A DNA stretch of 64,000 nt. Source: CALCMJ01 sp964475415. Lineage in GTDB: Bacteria > Bacteroidota > Bacteroidia > Chitinophagales > Saprospiraceae. The stretch is taken from positions 172,353 through 236,352 of the forward strand of contig CAYYWZ010000001.1 in assembly GCA_964475415.1 (NCBI GenBank), written 5' to 3'. The notes beneath the pieces were generated by a model, which worked only from the letters and a program-made list of their open reading frames with translations, had not been told where the DNA came from and did not search any database. A program made the position numbers and the translations under genes. Shown piece by piece: positions 34,691-43,812 of the stretch; positions within the stretch are counted from its first letter, which is position 1, and each line of letters opens with the position of its first letter.

Positions 34691-36355
34691 ATGAGTTTAA
34701 GTCCGATAGGTCGTTTTAAGAAGTTATTACAAGTAGACAAAAAAGATATCTCGCAGGTCTATGTATATGCGTTTTTTAATGGAATAGTAAATCTATCCCT
34801 ACCAATAGGTATACAGGCCATTATTAATCTTATACAGGGAGGTGAAATCTCTGCTTCATGGATGGTATTAGTAGCCTTTGTTATAGGAGGTGTTGCACTC
34901 ACTGGTGTTTTGCAGATATTACAGCTTAGAATAGTGGAGAATATTGCTCAAAAAATATTTAGTAGAGCTTCTTTTGAATTTGCATATCGTATCCCTAGAA
35001 TTAAACATAGTGCTCTCAGAAACTATTATGCTCCAGAACTTGCTAATAGGTTTTTTGACACGATGACTATACAGAAAGGTTTACCTAAGATACTTATAGA
35101 TTTTTCTTTAGCTCTATTCCAGATTATCGTGGGTCTACTTGTACTAAGTTTGTATCATTCTTTCTTTATTATATTTAGTTTTGTACTTGTAGCATTGATT
35201 TATATTATAATTGCTATCACTGGGCCTAGAGGTCTGCGAACAAGCATATATGAGTCTAAGTTTAAGTATAAAATTGCTTTTTGGTTAGAAGAAATTGCTC
35301 GAACAAAATTATCTTTTAAGCTTATCAGCAATTCAGATCTTAATCTTAATAAGACCAACTATCACGTAGACAAATACTTGGTAGCAAGAGAGTCGCATTT
35401 CAATGTTTTAATAAATCAAGCACTTTATCTTATAGGATTTAAGATATTAATCGCTGCGGGCTTACTTATAACTGGAAGTATATTAGTCTTTAACCAAGAG
35501 ATGAATCTCGGTCAATTTGTTGCCGCAGAAATCATAATCATCCTTATAATTGCATCAGTAGAAAAGCTGATCAGTTCTTTGGATTCTATCTATGACGTAC
35601 TCACAGCCCTAGAGAAAATAGGTTATGTAACTGATCTTGATCTAGAAAATAATGAAGGTCTTTCTCTTGCTGAAGAGACGAACGAATTTTCTATAGGCTT
35701 TCAGAATGTAAAATTCAAATATCCAGATGCTAACGGGTATACCTTAGACAATATCAATTTTCAACTTCCTCCCAATGAATCTCTTTTTATAAACGGCAGA
35801 GCTAGTTCTGGGAAATCTACGCTTCTTCATCTATTGTCAGGTATCCTAGATCCAACCGAAGGCGTAATCCAAATAAAAGATATTCCGCTGCGATCTCTGA
35901 ATAAAAATATACTGAGAAGCCAGCTAGGTTTCGCGCTAAGTAATAACGATATTTTCCAGGGTTCTATACTAGAAAACATCTCTATGGGACGTCCTAATGC
36001 AACGCCTGAGAACGTTATGCGTGCCATAAAAATGACAGGTCTAGATAAGTTCGTGTCCTCCGTACCTCTGGGCTTACAGACTGTGCTAGATCCAGAGGCA
36101 AGTCAGATACCAAGAAATATAAAAAATAGAATAATTCTTGCTAGAGCACTAGCAACTGTTCCTAGTATGCTGATATTAGAAGATCCCTTAGATCATGTAG
36201 AAATGGATGAAAAAGAGATGATTATAAAGAGGATCACGGATCCATCTAATCCATGGAAAATAATAGTTTCTTCTGTAGACTATACTTGGAATAAATATAT
36301 TTCTAATGAACTGACACTGGATAATGGAAAAATCATTCACACAAACTTAAAGTAA
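34691..36355 (+). CDS. ABC exporter-like protein with degenerate ATPase motifs
   Basis: The 554-residue protein has a six-helix ABC exporter domain (about 20-320) and a C-terminal nucleotide-binding domain; the N-terminal peptidase domain of HlyB/PCAT types is missing. Walker A is normal (GRASSGKST, about 375). The Q-loop reads LSNNDIF without Gln. The LSGGQ signature is replaced within QIPRNIKNR. Walker B reads ILEDP with the usual Asp-Glu order reversed. The switch His is absent in IIVSSVDYTW. ATP may be bound, but normal hydrolysis is doubtful. Downstream HlyD and TolC genes indicate a type I secretion-like export complex. Confidence 0.85.
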   Translation: MSLSPIGRFKKLLQVDKKDISQVYVYAFFNGIVNLSLPIGIQAIINLIQGGEISASWMVLVAFVIGGVALTGVLQILQLRIVENIAQKIFSRASFEFAYRIPRIKHSALRNYYAPELANRFFDTMTIQKGLPKILIDFSLALFQIIVGLLVLSLYHSFFIIFSFVLVALIYIIIAITGPRGLRTSIYESKFKYKIAFWLEEIARTKLSFKLISNSDLNLNKTNYHVDKYLVARESHFNVLINQALYLIGFKILIAAGLLITGSILVFNQEMNLGQFVAAEIIIILIIASVEKLISSLDSIYDVLTALEKIGYVTDLDLENNEGLSLAEETNEFSIGFQNVKFKYPDANGYTLDNINFQLPPNESLFINGRASSGKSTLLHLLSGILDPTEGVIQIKDIPLRSLNKNILRSQLGFALSNNDIFQGSILENISMGRPNATPENVMRAIKMTGLDKFVSSVPLGLQTVLDPEASQIPRNIKNRIILARALATVPSMLILEDPLDHVEMDEKEMIIKRITDPSNPWKIIVSSVDYTWNKYISNELTLDNGKIIHTNLK

Positions 36356-36362
36356 AACCAGG

Positions 36363-37742
36363 ATGCTTAATATTAGTAAAGTTTCTGTCAATAAAGATAT
36401 AGATACAAAAAGGTATTCTGTTTTCCACAAGCTAGAAAGCAGATCCGTATCTAATGTCCTCATAAGGTTACTTACCATTATATCGATCATCGCTATACTT
36501 TCTATGTTTCTTCCCTGGACTCAAAATGTAAGATCGCAAGGTTTTGTAACAACTCTTAACCCTTATGATAGACCTCAAGGTATACAGTCTCTTATAGATG
36601 GAAGAATAGAGTCTTGGTTAATAAAGGAAGGAGACTTTGTTTCTATGGGTGATACGGTCGTAGTTATCTCTGAATCCAAGCAAGATTATCTAGATCCTAA
36701 ACTTCTAGAAAGGACCAGTGATCAGATCAACGCTAAGAAATCTTCCGCTTCAGCTTACCAAGAGAAAGCGTATTTACTAGATGAACAATATGAAAATACA
36801 CTTAACAATAAGAGAATAAAATTACAACAAAACGATATCAAAATAAATCAGTTTTTACTGAAAATAAAATCTGATAGTCTAGAACTAGAGGCAGCTAAAA
36901 TAAAAATGAGTAACTCTGAAAAACAAAAAAATAGAACACAAGAGTTACATGATAAAGGCATCAAATCTCTAACAGAACTGGAAAATAAAATATTCAGTTT
37001 TCAAGAGTCTAGGGCCAAGGTTAATTATCTACAAAACAAATTGACAGAAAGCAGAAACGAGATAGAAAACTTACAAAACAACACCTCTATAATAATCAAT
37101 GAGTTCGACCAAAAACTTGCAAAACTGAGAGCAGAAAAAATGTCTACCCTATCAGAAAAGTTCAAAGCGGATGGAGATGCAAGTAAACTAGAAACCCAGT
37201 ACAGTAACTATGATGTAAGATCTCAATCATATGTAATCACCTCTCCTATTACGGGATATATAAGTGAAACCAAAATACAAGGAATAGGTGAATATATAAA
37301 AGCTGGCGAAGACATTATGACCATCATTCCTTCAGATCTTAAGAGAGCAGTAGAGATTTTTGTTCCAGCAAGAGATATTGCGCTAATAAAAAAGGATCAG
37401 GATGTAAGAATAATCTTTGATGGCTGGCCAAATGTAGTGTTTAGTGGTTGGCCAGAAAACTCTATTGGTACCTTTGCCGGGAAAGTAGCTGCTATAGACA
37501 ATCAGATTAGTAAAGACCAAAAAGGGAAATATAGAATCCTGATAATAGAAGATTCTGAGCGAGATCCCTGGCCAAAAGAAGTTCTTATTGGCGGAGGTGC
37601 CGAAAGTCTTATATTACTAAAAAATGTTCGTCTCTACTACGAGGTGTGGAGACAACTTAATGGTTTTCCACCAGACTTCTATAGCGATGATAATGAACAA
37701 GAAAAAATTAAAGACAAGGCACCTATTAAAAGATTAAAATAA
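36363..37742 (+). CDS. HlyD family secretion adaptor
   Basis: The 459-residue protein has one N-terminal membrane segment (VLIRLLTIISIIAILSMFL, about 33-51), a biotinyl/lipoyl half near 70-100, a long coiled coil (about 120-280, rich in KQKNRTQELHDKG and similar heptads), the second lipoyl half (SYVITSPITGYISETKI) and a barrel domain. It would connect the ABC protein encoded seven bases upstream to the TolC protein encoded downstream. Confidence 0.9.
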   Translation: MLNISKVSVNKDIDTKRYSVFHKLESRSVSNVLIRLLTIISIIAILSMFLPWTQNVRSQGFVTTLNPYDRPQGIQSLIDGRIESWLIKEGDFVSMGDTVVVISESKQDYLDPKLLERTSDQINAKKSSASAYQEKAYLLDEQYENTLNNKRIKLQQNDIKINQFLLKIKSDSLELEAAKIKMSNSEKQKNRTQELHDKGIKSLTELENKIFSFQESRAKVNYLQNKLTESRNEIENLQNNTSIIINEFDQKLAKLRAEKMSTLSEKFKADGDASKLETQYSNYDVRSQSYVITSPITGYISETKIQGIGEYIKAGEDIMTIIPSDLKRAVEIFVPARDIALIKKDQDVRIIFDGWPNVVFSGWPENSIGTFAGKVAAIDNQISKDQKGKYRILIIEDSERDPWPKEVLIGGGAESLILLKNVRLYYEVWRQLNGFPPDFYSDDNEQEKIKDKAPIKRLK

Positions 37743-37743
37743 C

Positions 37744-38133
37744 ATGAAATTTCATACAAGAAAATTAGTCAAGCCAGGAGAACTAAACGCCAATAATTCT
37801 CTCTTCGGTGGAGCGCTGCTCCGCTGGATAGATGAGGAAGCAGGCATCTATGCAATGACTAAGCTGCATTCCCAGAAAGTAGTTACAAAGTATATCTCAG
37901 AAATAGATTTTGTAAATTCTGCTAAACAAGGAGATGTAATAGAAATAGGAATAGACTTTACGGATATCGGACGTACCTCTATAAGTTTCAAGTGCGAAGT
38001 AAGAAATCTGTTTTCTAAAAAAACAATCATAAGTATAGAGAAAATAGTTTTTGTTCATGTAGATGAAAATGAGAGGCCTAGCCCTCACAATATAACCTTA
38101 CAAGATATACAAGCGAGTACAAATATTATATGA
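37744..38133 (+). CDS. Acyl-CoA thioesterase, hot-dog fold
   Basis: This 129-residue protein fits the YciA/BFIT single hot-dog type: KLVKPGELNANNSLFGGALLRWIDEEAGIYA holds the conserved Asn and Gly with catalytic Asp/Glu in WIDEEAG. Such enzymes cleave acyl-CoA. It starts one base after hlyD and overlaps the TolC start by ATGA, so it is an integral member of the export operon, which is unusual. Confidence 0.88.
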   Translation: MKFHTRKLVKPGELNANNSLFGGALLRWIDEEAGIYAMTKLHSQKVVTKYISEIDFVNSAKQGDVIEIGIDFTDIGRTSISFKCEVRNLFSKKTIISIEKIVFVHVDENERPSPHNITLQDIQASTNII

Positions 38134-39515
38134 TTAAGAAACTAGTTATACCTATTATTCTTTGCTGTTGGAACTTCTGTGACGCACAAGTATCTCAGGT
38201 GTTAAGCTACGACGAATATATAGAAATTGTCAAAACTCAGCATCCCTATCTATTTCAGTTAGACTTGCTAGATCAGAAATCTGATGCTTATTTGCTTAAG
38301 GCAAAAGGTGGTGTAGATCCTATTATAGATGCTGGATATGATGAAAAATCTTTTGACAGCAAAAATTACTTTAGACAGTTCGGTGGCAAAGTAAAGATTC
38401 CTACTTGGTATGGTGTTGAATTCGAAGCAGGTTATGAGTTTGCAAATGGAGAGTTTCTAAGCAGTGAAAATTCTCTGCCTAACAATGGTCTCTTAAATGC
38501 GGGAATAAATATCCCCCTTGGCAATGGATTACTTTATGATGAAAGAAGAAAGGTACTTGACGAAGCAGAAGTTATAAGAGCAGAAAATAATCTGAAAAAA
38601 ATAGAAATAGAAAATAAGATAATTTTTGCAGCAACTAAAGCTTACTTGGACTGGCAGATAAGTTTTCAGAAGGTAGAAATATTTGCTAATGCGGTAATTA
38701 TTGCCGAGCAAAGATTAACTAATACGAAGGCCTCTTTTTTCGAGGGTGACAAACCAGCTATCGATACTCTAGAAGTAAATATAGCTCTTAACAGTAGACA
38801 AACTAATCTACTCTTAGCTCAGCAAGAGCTACTTGCTAAGAGAATAGAAGTAAACTTATACCTATGGCAAGAAGGAATTATACCCTTAGTCTTAGACGAT
38901 GAGGTGGAACCAGAGATCTTAGGCCTAACAAAATGGCAAGAGGAGGTTCTAGCGTTGCAATTACAAGACAACCTTATAGATAATATAACTGAGCTACAAG
39001 GTTATGAAGTCTATAACAGACAATTAGAACTAGAAAGAAAAATAGCAAAGGAAAATAGAAAGCCCACTATAGATCTAACGATAAACCCATTATTCCGGAT
39101 CAATGATCCTAGTGTTATCAACTATACTTTTGATGATTATAAAGTGGGAGCAAATGTCTACTATCCGCTGTTTACAAGAAAAGCCCGTGGAGAGCAAAAG
39201 ATAATAGAGATAGAACAAGAAAACAATCGCCTTACTCTTATAACAGCTAAACAAAGCATCCAGAACGAAAGAGATATCATTCTTACGGAACTAAGGTTTT
39301 TAGAAGAGGCTTCTGCTATTTTACAAAGAAATATACAGGATGCTGCCATGCTTTTAGAGGCAGAAAATATAAAATTTTCTCTAGGAGAAAGTTCTGTGTT
39401 TCTTGTTAATTCTAGGGAAATAAAGTTTTTAGAATTCCAAGAGAAAAACCTAAAACTAAACAAAGATCTTTTTCTAAAAAGACTGGAGCTTATCTACTTG
39501 TTGCAGCAGTTCTAA
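38130..39515 (+). CDS. TolC family outer membrane protein
   Basis: The 461-residue protein has a signal peptide (KKLVIPIILCCWNFCDAQ) and long alternating helices typical of outer-membrane efflux proteins (VIIAEQRLTNTKASFFEGDK; ENIKFSLGESSVFLVNSREI). It would be the outer-membrane duct of the preceding ABC/HlyD complex. Its start overlaps the thioesterase stop by four bases (ATGA). Confidence 0.88.
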   Translation: MIKKLVIPIILCCWNFCDAQVSQVLSYDEYIEIVKTQHPYLFQLDLLDQKSDAYLLKAKGGVDPIIDAGYDEKSFDSKNYFRQFGGKVKIPTWYGVEFEAGYEFANGEFLSSENSLPNNGLLNAGINIPLGNGLLYDERRKVLDEAEVIRAENNLKKIEIENKIIFAATKAYLDWQISFQKVEIFANAVIIAEQRLTNTKASFFEGDKPAIDTLEVNIALNSRQTNLLLAQQELLAKRIEVNLYLWQEGIIPLVLDDEVEPEILGLTKWQEEVLALQLQDNLIDNITELQGYEVYNRQLELERKIAKENRKPTIDLTINPLFRINDPSVINYTFDDYKVGANVYYPLFTRKARGEQKIIEIEQENNRLTLITAKQSIQNERDIILTELRFLEEASAILQRNIQDAAMLLEAENIKFSLGESSVFLVNSREIKFLEFQEKNLKLNKDLFLKRLELIYLLQQF

Positions 39516-39537
39516 GGGTTTTATTAGTTACTCTTTA

Positions 39538-41016
39538 TTACACGCTTTCATTTTCTGCTAACAAAGCCTTTAACTTAGTATACACACCATTCGTCCAGCC
39601 AAAGCCGTCTTGTACTGCATATTCGCCACCGCCAGCTTCGAGATCCATATCTACTACATTATACTTTTCTAACATCCTTCCAGTATTGTTAAAAACCCTC
39701 TCATTAAGCTGGGTCCATCTAGTGGCAATTTCTAGGGCTAGTTCTTTATATCCATAATTCATCAGACCTTTTATAGTAATCCATTGTAAGGGAGCCCATC
39801 CATTAGGAGCATCCCATTGTTGGCCAGTGTTATGTAAAGTAGTCATAACACCACCTGCTTTCAAAAAATGTTTTTCTACATACGCTGCAACACTATCCGC
39901 TTGCTCTTGTGATACCATCTCAAAGAATAATGGATACATCATAGCAAGGGAAGAAACACCTGTCCGCTTAGCTTTGACATAGTTATAATCCTCAAATATG
40001 TTATCTATCGGATTCCAACAAATTTCCAAAAACTGCATTCTTGTATCCATTCTATCATTATACAACTCTTCTTCTTCAGGAGTCTCCGCAAGTTCTAACA
40101 GAAAAGATTCCATTCCATATAATAATGCATTAAGATCTAGAGGGATAATTTCTGTGGTGATTATACTTCGCAATCGCTCTTTATCTTCTAGCCATCTAGA
40201 ACTAAAATCCCAGCCTGACTCGCAAGCCGCACGGATATGTCTACCCGTTTTTTGTGGGTCCGTTTTTACAAATTCCAAGAGACTAGCATCTTCCCAATAA
40301 GACTCCGCTCTAGGTGTGTCTTTCTCATCCCAATACCTGTTAACTTCTAAACCAAAGGTCTCAACTAATCGATCGCCACTCATCCAAAAATTATATTCTT
40401 TCTGAAGATACTCCTTGTATTTTCTCAAAATAAAATCTGTATTGTCTTGTCGTAACAACTGAACCATCAAAAAGAAAAAAGGAGGTTGTGATCTACTTGC
40501 AAAATAAGATCTGTTTCCATTTGGGATGTGTCCACAATTATCTATAAGAAAAGAAAAATTGTCTAGCATATTTTCTATCATACCCTTCTTACCTGCTTCC
40601 AGTAAGCCGAGCATCGTAAAATAACTATCCCAATAATATATCTCTCTGAATCTACCTCCTGGAACGATATAAGATTTTGGTAAAGCTATTAGACTAGAAA
40701 ACTCGTTGTCCGTCTCTGTATGCTTAGTTAGATATTGCCATAAATAATCTATGTGCTCCTCTATCGTTCTGTCTTTATTTTGTAAAAACTCATCTGTAAT
40801 ATCTTCTGATGCCTGCTCAGGTAAAGTAAAGTTTTTAAGAACAAAAGCTCTAAGGTCAAAATCTTTTTCTCTCTTCTCTAATTCGTAACTATAGTTGATC
40901 TCATGTGCAGGGCGTAATGCAACAGCATCTACAAAAGTTTTTCCATCTGTAAATATTCTACTTGACTGCACAGCAACAAAAAGCTCTCCATATAAATCTT
41001 CAGGTGAAATAATCAT
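39538..41016 (-). CDS. Alpha,alpha-trehalase (GH37)
   Basis: The 492-residue glycosidase hydrolyses trehalose to glucose. Both GH37 signatures are visible: PGGRFREIYYWDSYFTMLGL (about 128-147) and QWDAPNGWAPLQWI (about 418-431); the C-terminal GGGEYAVQDGFGWTNGV holds the catalytic Glu region. There is no signal peptide, so it is cytoplasmic (TreF-like). Its ATG shares a base with the MFS stop (TAATG at 41014-41018), so uptake and hydrolysis are translationally coupled. Confidence 0.93.
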   Translation of the reverse strand: MIISPEDLYGELFVAVQSSRIFTDGKTFVDAVALRPAHEINYSYELEKREKDFDLRAFVLKNFTLPEQASEDITDEFLQNKDRTIEEHIDYLWQYLTKHTETDNEFSSLIALPKSYIVPGGRFREIYYWDSYFTMLGLLEAGKKGMIENMLDNFSFLIDNCGHIPNGNRSYFASRSQPPFFFLMVQLLRQDNTDFILRKYKEYLQKEYNFWMSGDRLVETFGLEVNRYWDEKDTPRAESYWEDASLLEFVKTDPQKTGRHIRAACESGWDFSSRWLEDKERLRSIITTEIIPLDLNALLYGMESFLLELAETPEEEELYNDRMDTRMQFLEICWNPIDNIFEDYNYVKAKRTGVSSLAMMYPLFFEMVSQEQADSVAAYVEKHFLKAGGVMTTLHNTGQQWDAPNGWAPLQWITIKGLMNYGYKELALEIATRWTQLNERVFNNTGRMLEKYNVVDMDLEAGGGEYAVQDGFGWTNGVYTKLKALLAENESV

Positions 41017-42251
41017 TAACTGGGTATTTTCTTAATCTGTAATCGATAAAAAATAAATAAACTAATAATAGAAAGTCCAATAGGAACTAAGGATAAATAA
41101 AATGCTGTCCTACCATCAAAATGCTCAAACACATGTCCTGTAATAATAGAACCTGTTGTTCCACCAAGTGCAGAAAAAACAACTATCAATCCAGCCATAG
41201 AACTATGCATGTATTTTGGCAGAGTGCTGAGGACTGTAGAATTTATAGTAGGGTAAATCGGTGATAAAAATATTCCCATGATAGGAAAAATATATACTAC
41301 AAGGGGCGCATTCCACCAAGAAATATCCGCTCCTATTTCGATACCCTGAGTCATCGGTATCATTACAAATACACATAATGCAAGAGCTACTAAACAAAAT
41401 ACTGAAAATGGAAACCACTTCATTTTTATTAAGACAAAACCTGCAATAATTCTACCTGTAGCAAATGCTCCTGCAAGGATAGCACCTGCCTGTATACTCA
41501 TGCTTGTAGGTAAGCTTAACACTTCTTGGTAGAAGGTAGGCATCCATGTTTGGAAACTTTGCTCTATGAGTACATATAAAAATACGGATAAGACAAAAAC
41601 TAAAATAAGCGGCTTAATCATAAGACTAAACATAGAACTTATATCTTCTCCCAGATTACTTCCCTCTTTCACTGCTTCTCGCTCATCAAGTTTTGTAAAG
41701 AACAAAAGAACTGCTGCTAGAATACTCAGAGCTCCTAGCCACCAATATACCTGCAACCAAGATTCCGACTTGGGATTGTTATCGTCTATAAACCAACTAA
41801 AAAACACATTGCCAAAAAGTACACCCACCATAAAGAACCCCTCTATCCAGCTCATCAAACTACTATGCTCCTTAGGACCATCACTTATCAATCCTATAAC
41901 AGAAAAAACACTCACTTTTACAATAGCAAAGGAAACGCCTATTACAAGAAACAAAATTTTAAAATACCAAAAATCAGCATCAACTAAAGGCAACATGAAA
42001 CAGAGTATTGCCACAGAAAATAGACCTATCAACATACCTTTCTTTATACCTAGTCTAGGAAGAAAAGAAGCAACAATAAATGATGTTATTGCTATAGGAA
42101 GATCTTTGAATCCTTCTAAGATACTTGCATCAGACTTTGTTATATCAAAATTTCTCTGAACCTGTAAAATAACGGCACCTACACTGTTTAGTAAAATTGC
42201 AAAAACAAAGTAATTAAGAAACAATGATATCTTGATACCTATATTCTTCAT
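41016..42251 (-). CDS. MFS transporter, probable trehalose or sugar permease
   Basis: This 411-residue protein has twelve predicted membrane segments in two halves. It resembles the fucose/glucose-type MFS group of Bacteroidota (long hydrophobic start with VGAVILQVQRNFDITKSDASI, and the half-way EGFFMVGVLFGNVFFSW). Coupling to a trehalase gene suggests a substrate of trehalose or a related disaccharide; this is inferred from context. Confidence 0.85.
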   Translation of the reverse strand: MKNIGIKISLFLNYFVFAILLNSVGAVILQVQRNFDITKSDASILEGFKDLPIAITSFIVASFLPRLGIKKGMLIGLFSVAILCFMLPLVDADFWYFKILFLVIGVSFAIVKVSVFSVIGLISDGPKEHSSLMSWIEGFFMVGVLFGNVFFSWFIDDNNPKSESWLQVYWWLGALSILAAVLLFFTKLDEREAVKEGSNLGEDISSMFSLMIKPLILVFVLSVFLYVLIEQSFQTWMPTFYQEVLSLPTSMSIQAGAILAGAFATGRIIAGFVLIKMKWFPFSVFCLVALALCVFVMIPMTQGIEIGADISWWNAPLVVYIFPIMGIFLSPIYPTINSTVLSTLPKYMHSSMAGLIVVFSALGGTTGSIITGHVFEHFDGRTAFYLSLVPIGLSIISLFIFYRLQIKKIPS

Positions 42252-42404
42252 TAAGATGATTTTAGAGATTTAATTAGCGTGGTTAAACTTACTTTAATAA
42301 TTACTAATAATTATAAAAAGGATTAGTATTTATAAATACCGAAGTGGATAAAAGTATAATTTTCTAGATAACTTTACCTGTGACTATTTATCTAAAATTA
42401 TTAT

Positions 42405-43658
42405 ATGTACGATATCCGTCTTAAAAGAATTTACATCATCATCTTTTCTATTTGGAGCTCTACCGCTCATGCTCAATTTGATTCTGCCTACTTAGTATCT
42501 CCAGATCAAGTCTCCTTATCGTCAGATACGCTAGAAAGTATGAATAACTATTTCCATAGTCTAGTTGATGACCAAAGCTTAGCAGGGATACAGGTCGCTG
42601 TCCTACGCCACGGAAAGCTAGTGCACTTTGACACTTATGGATATAATAATATAGAAGAAAAAATACCTTTAGATGATAAAAGTATATTTCGCATTTTCTC
42701 GATGACGAAGCCTATTGTCTCTGTTGCACTCATGCAATTATATGAAGAAGGTAAGTTTAAGCTGGACGATCCTTTACACAAATATATTCCTGCATTCAAA
42801 CATCAAAAGATCTACAGAGATTCCATATTGTATCCAGCAGAAAACCCTATCCTAATTTTAGATCTGCTAAGACATACCTCCGGTTACAACTATGGTAACG
42901 GCCGACTTACTGACCTTAATAATTATTACAGATCTGCGGAACTATATAGCTCCGAGACCAATGAAGAGTTTGTACACAAACTAAGTTCTATTCCTCTACA
43001 ATTCGAACCAGGAACTAACTGGCAGTATGGCTTGTCGACTAACATCTGTGGTTATCTTGTAGAGTTGTTTTCTGGACTATCACTAGATCAGTATTTAAGG
43101 CAATTTATTTTAGAACCCTTGGAAATGTACGATACGCATTTTCAACTTCCCGAAGATAAGTTATCACGATTTACGGTAGGATATGGCTGGAATGAAGAAG
43201 GAGGTCTATTTGTTTCCGAAAGAGCCGATAGTAATCGTTATACCGACAAGGTTACACTCTATAATGGTGGCGGAGGTTTAGTCTCTTCGACTTATGATTA
43301 TCTCCGGTTTTGTCAGATGATGCTCAACAAAGGAAGACTAGGTAATGCTAAAATACTATCAGCAGAAACCATAGAACTTATGTTTACAGATCATCTTGTG
43401 AAAACTAGAAGCTATCAAGAAGAACGACTCAGATTACCTGCTGGTGAAGCTAGCTTTGGATTGGGATTTGCCATACGTGGAGTAGACGTAGATACTCAAG
43501 AGAAAGTTTATGGCTGGGGAGGAGCAGTAGGAACCTATTTCAAGATAGACCTAGATCATGATATGGCCTATGTTATGATGATACAGTTATCCCCGTATAG
43601 ACATCTAGGCTTAAGAAATAGTTTGCAAGAGTTTGTGAATGCCGCAATAGAGGATTAA
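42405..43658 (+). CDS. Beta-lactamase family serine hydrolase
   Basis: The 417-residue exported protein has a signal peptide (RIYIIIFSIWSSTAHAQ) and a class C beta-lactamase/esterase fold: SxxK motif SMTKP (about 99-103), the tyrosine motif in WQYGLSTNICGYLVE (about 206) and a late glycine motif YGWGGAVGTYF in place of KTG. These proteins act as esterases, peptidases or PBP relatives; antibiotic resistance is not implied. It lies alone between convergent or divergent neighbours. Confidence 0.88.
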   Translation: MYDIRLKRIYIIIFSIWSSTAHAQFDSAYLVSPDQVSLSSDTLESMNNYFHSLVDDQSLAGIQVAVLRHGKLVHFDTYGYNNIEEKIPLDDKSIFRIFSMTKPIVSVALMQLYEEGKFKLDDPLHKYIPAFKHQKIYRDSILYPAENPILILDLLRHTSGYNYGNGRLTDLNNYYRSAELYSSETNEEFVHKLSSIPLQFEPGTNWQYGLSTNICGYLVELFSGLSLDQYLRQFILEPLEMYDTHFQLPEDKLSRFTVGYGWNEEGGLFVSERADSNRYTDKVTLYNGGGGLVSSTYDYLRFCQMMLNKGRLGNAKILSAETIELMFTDHLVKTRSYQEERLRLPAGEASFGLGFAIRGVDVDTQEKVYGWGGAVGTYFKIDLDHDMAYVMMIQLSPYRHLGLRNSLQEFVNAAIED

Positions 43659-43812
43659 ATATTCCAATAACAGTCCTACAAAAACACGAATCATATTAAG
43701 GAATATTATAATATATCGTTATAATCCAATAAATTTGGGCTTTTATACGTATTATGATAAGAACATTAGATTCGGATACTACCCATATTTTTTTAATGCA
43801 TAAAATTGTAGC

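Noticed and set aside
36363..37742. Possible RND-type adaptor instead of HlyD
   Set aside because: The long coiled coil and the adjacent ABC gene fit the HlyD type of type I secretion better.
41566..42159. 197-residue plus-strand frame inside the MFS gene
   Set aside because: Antisense shadow of a clear twelve-helix transporter.
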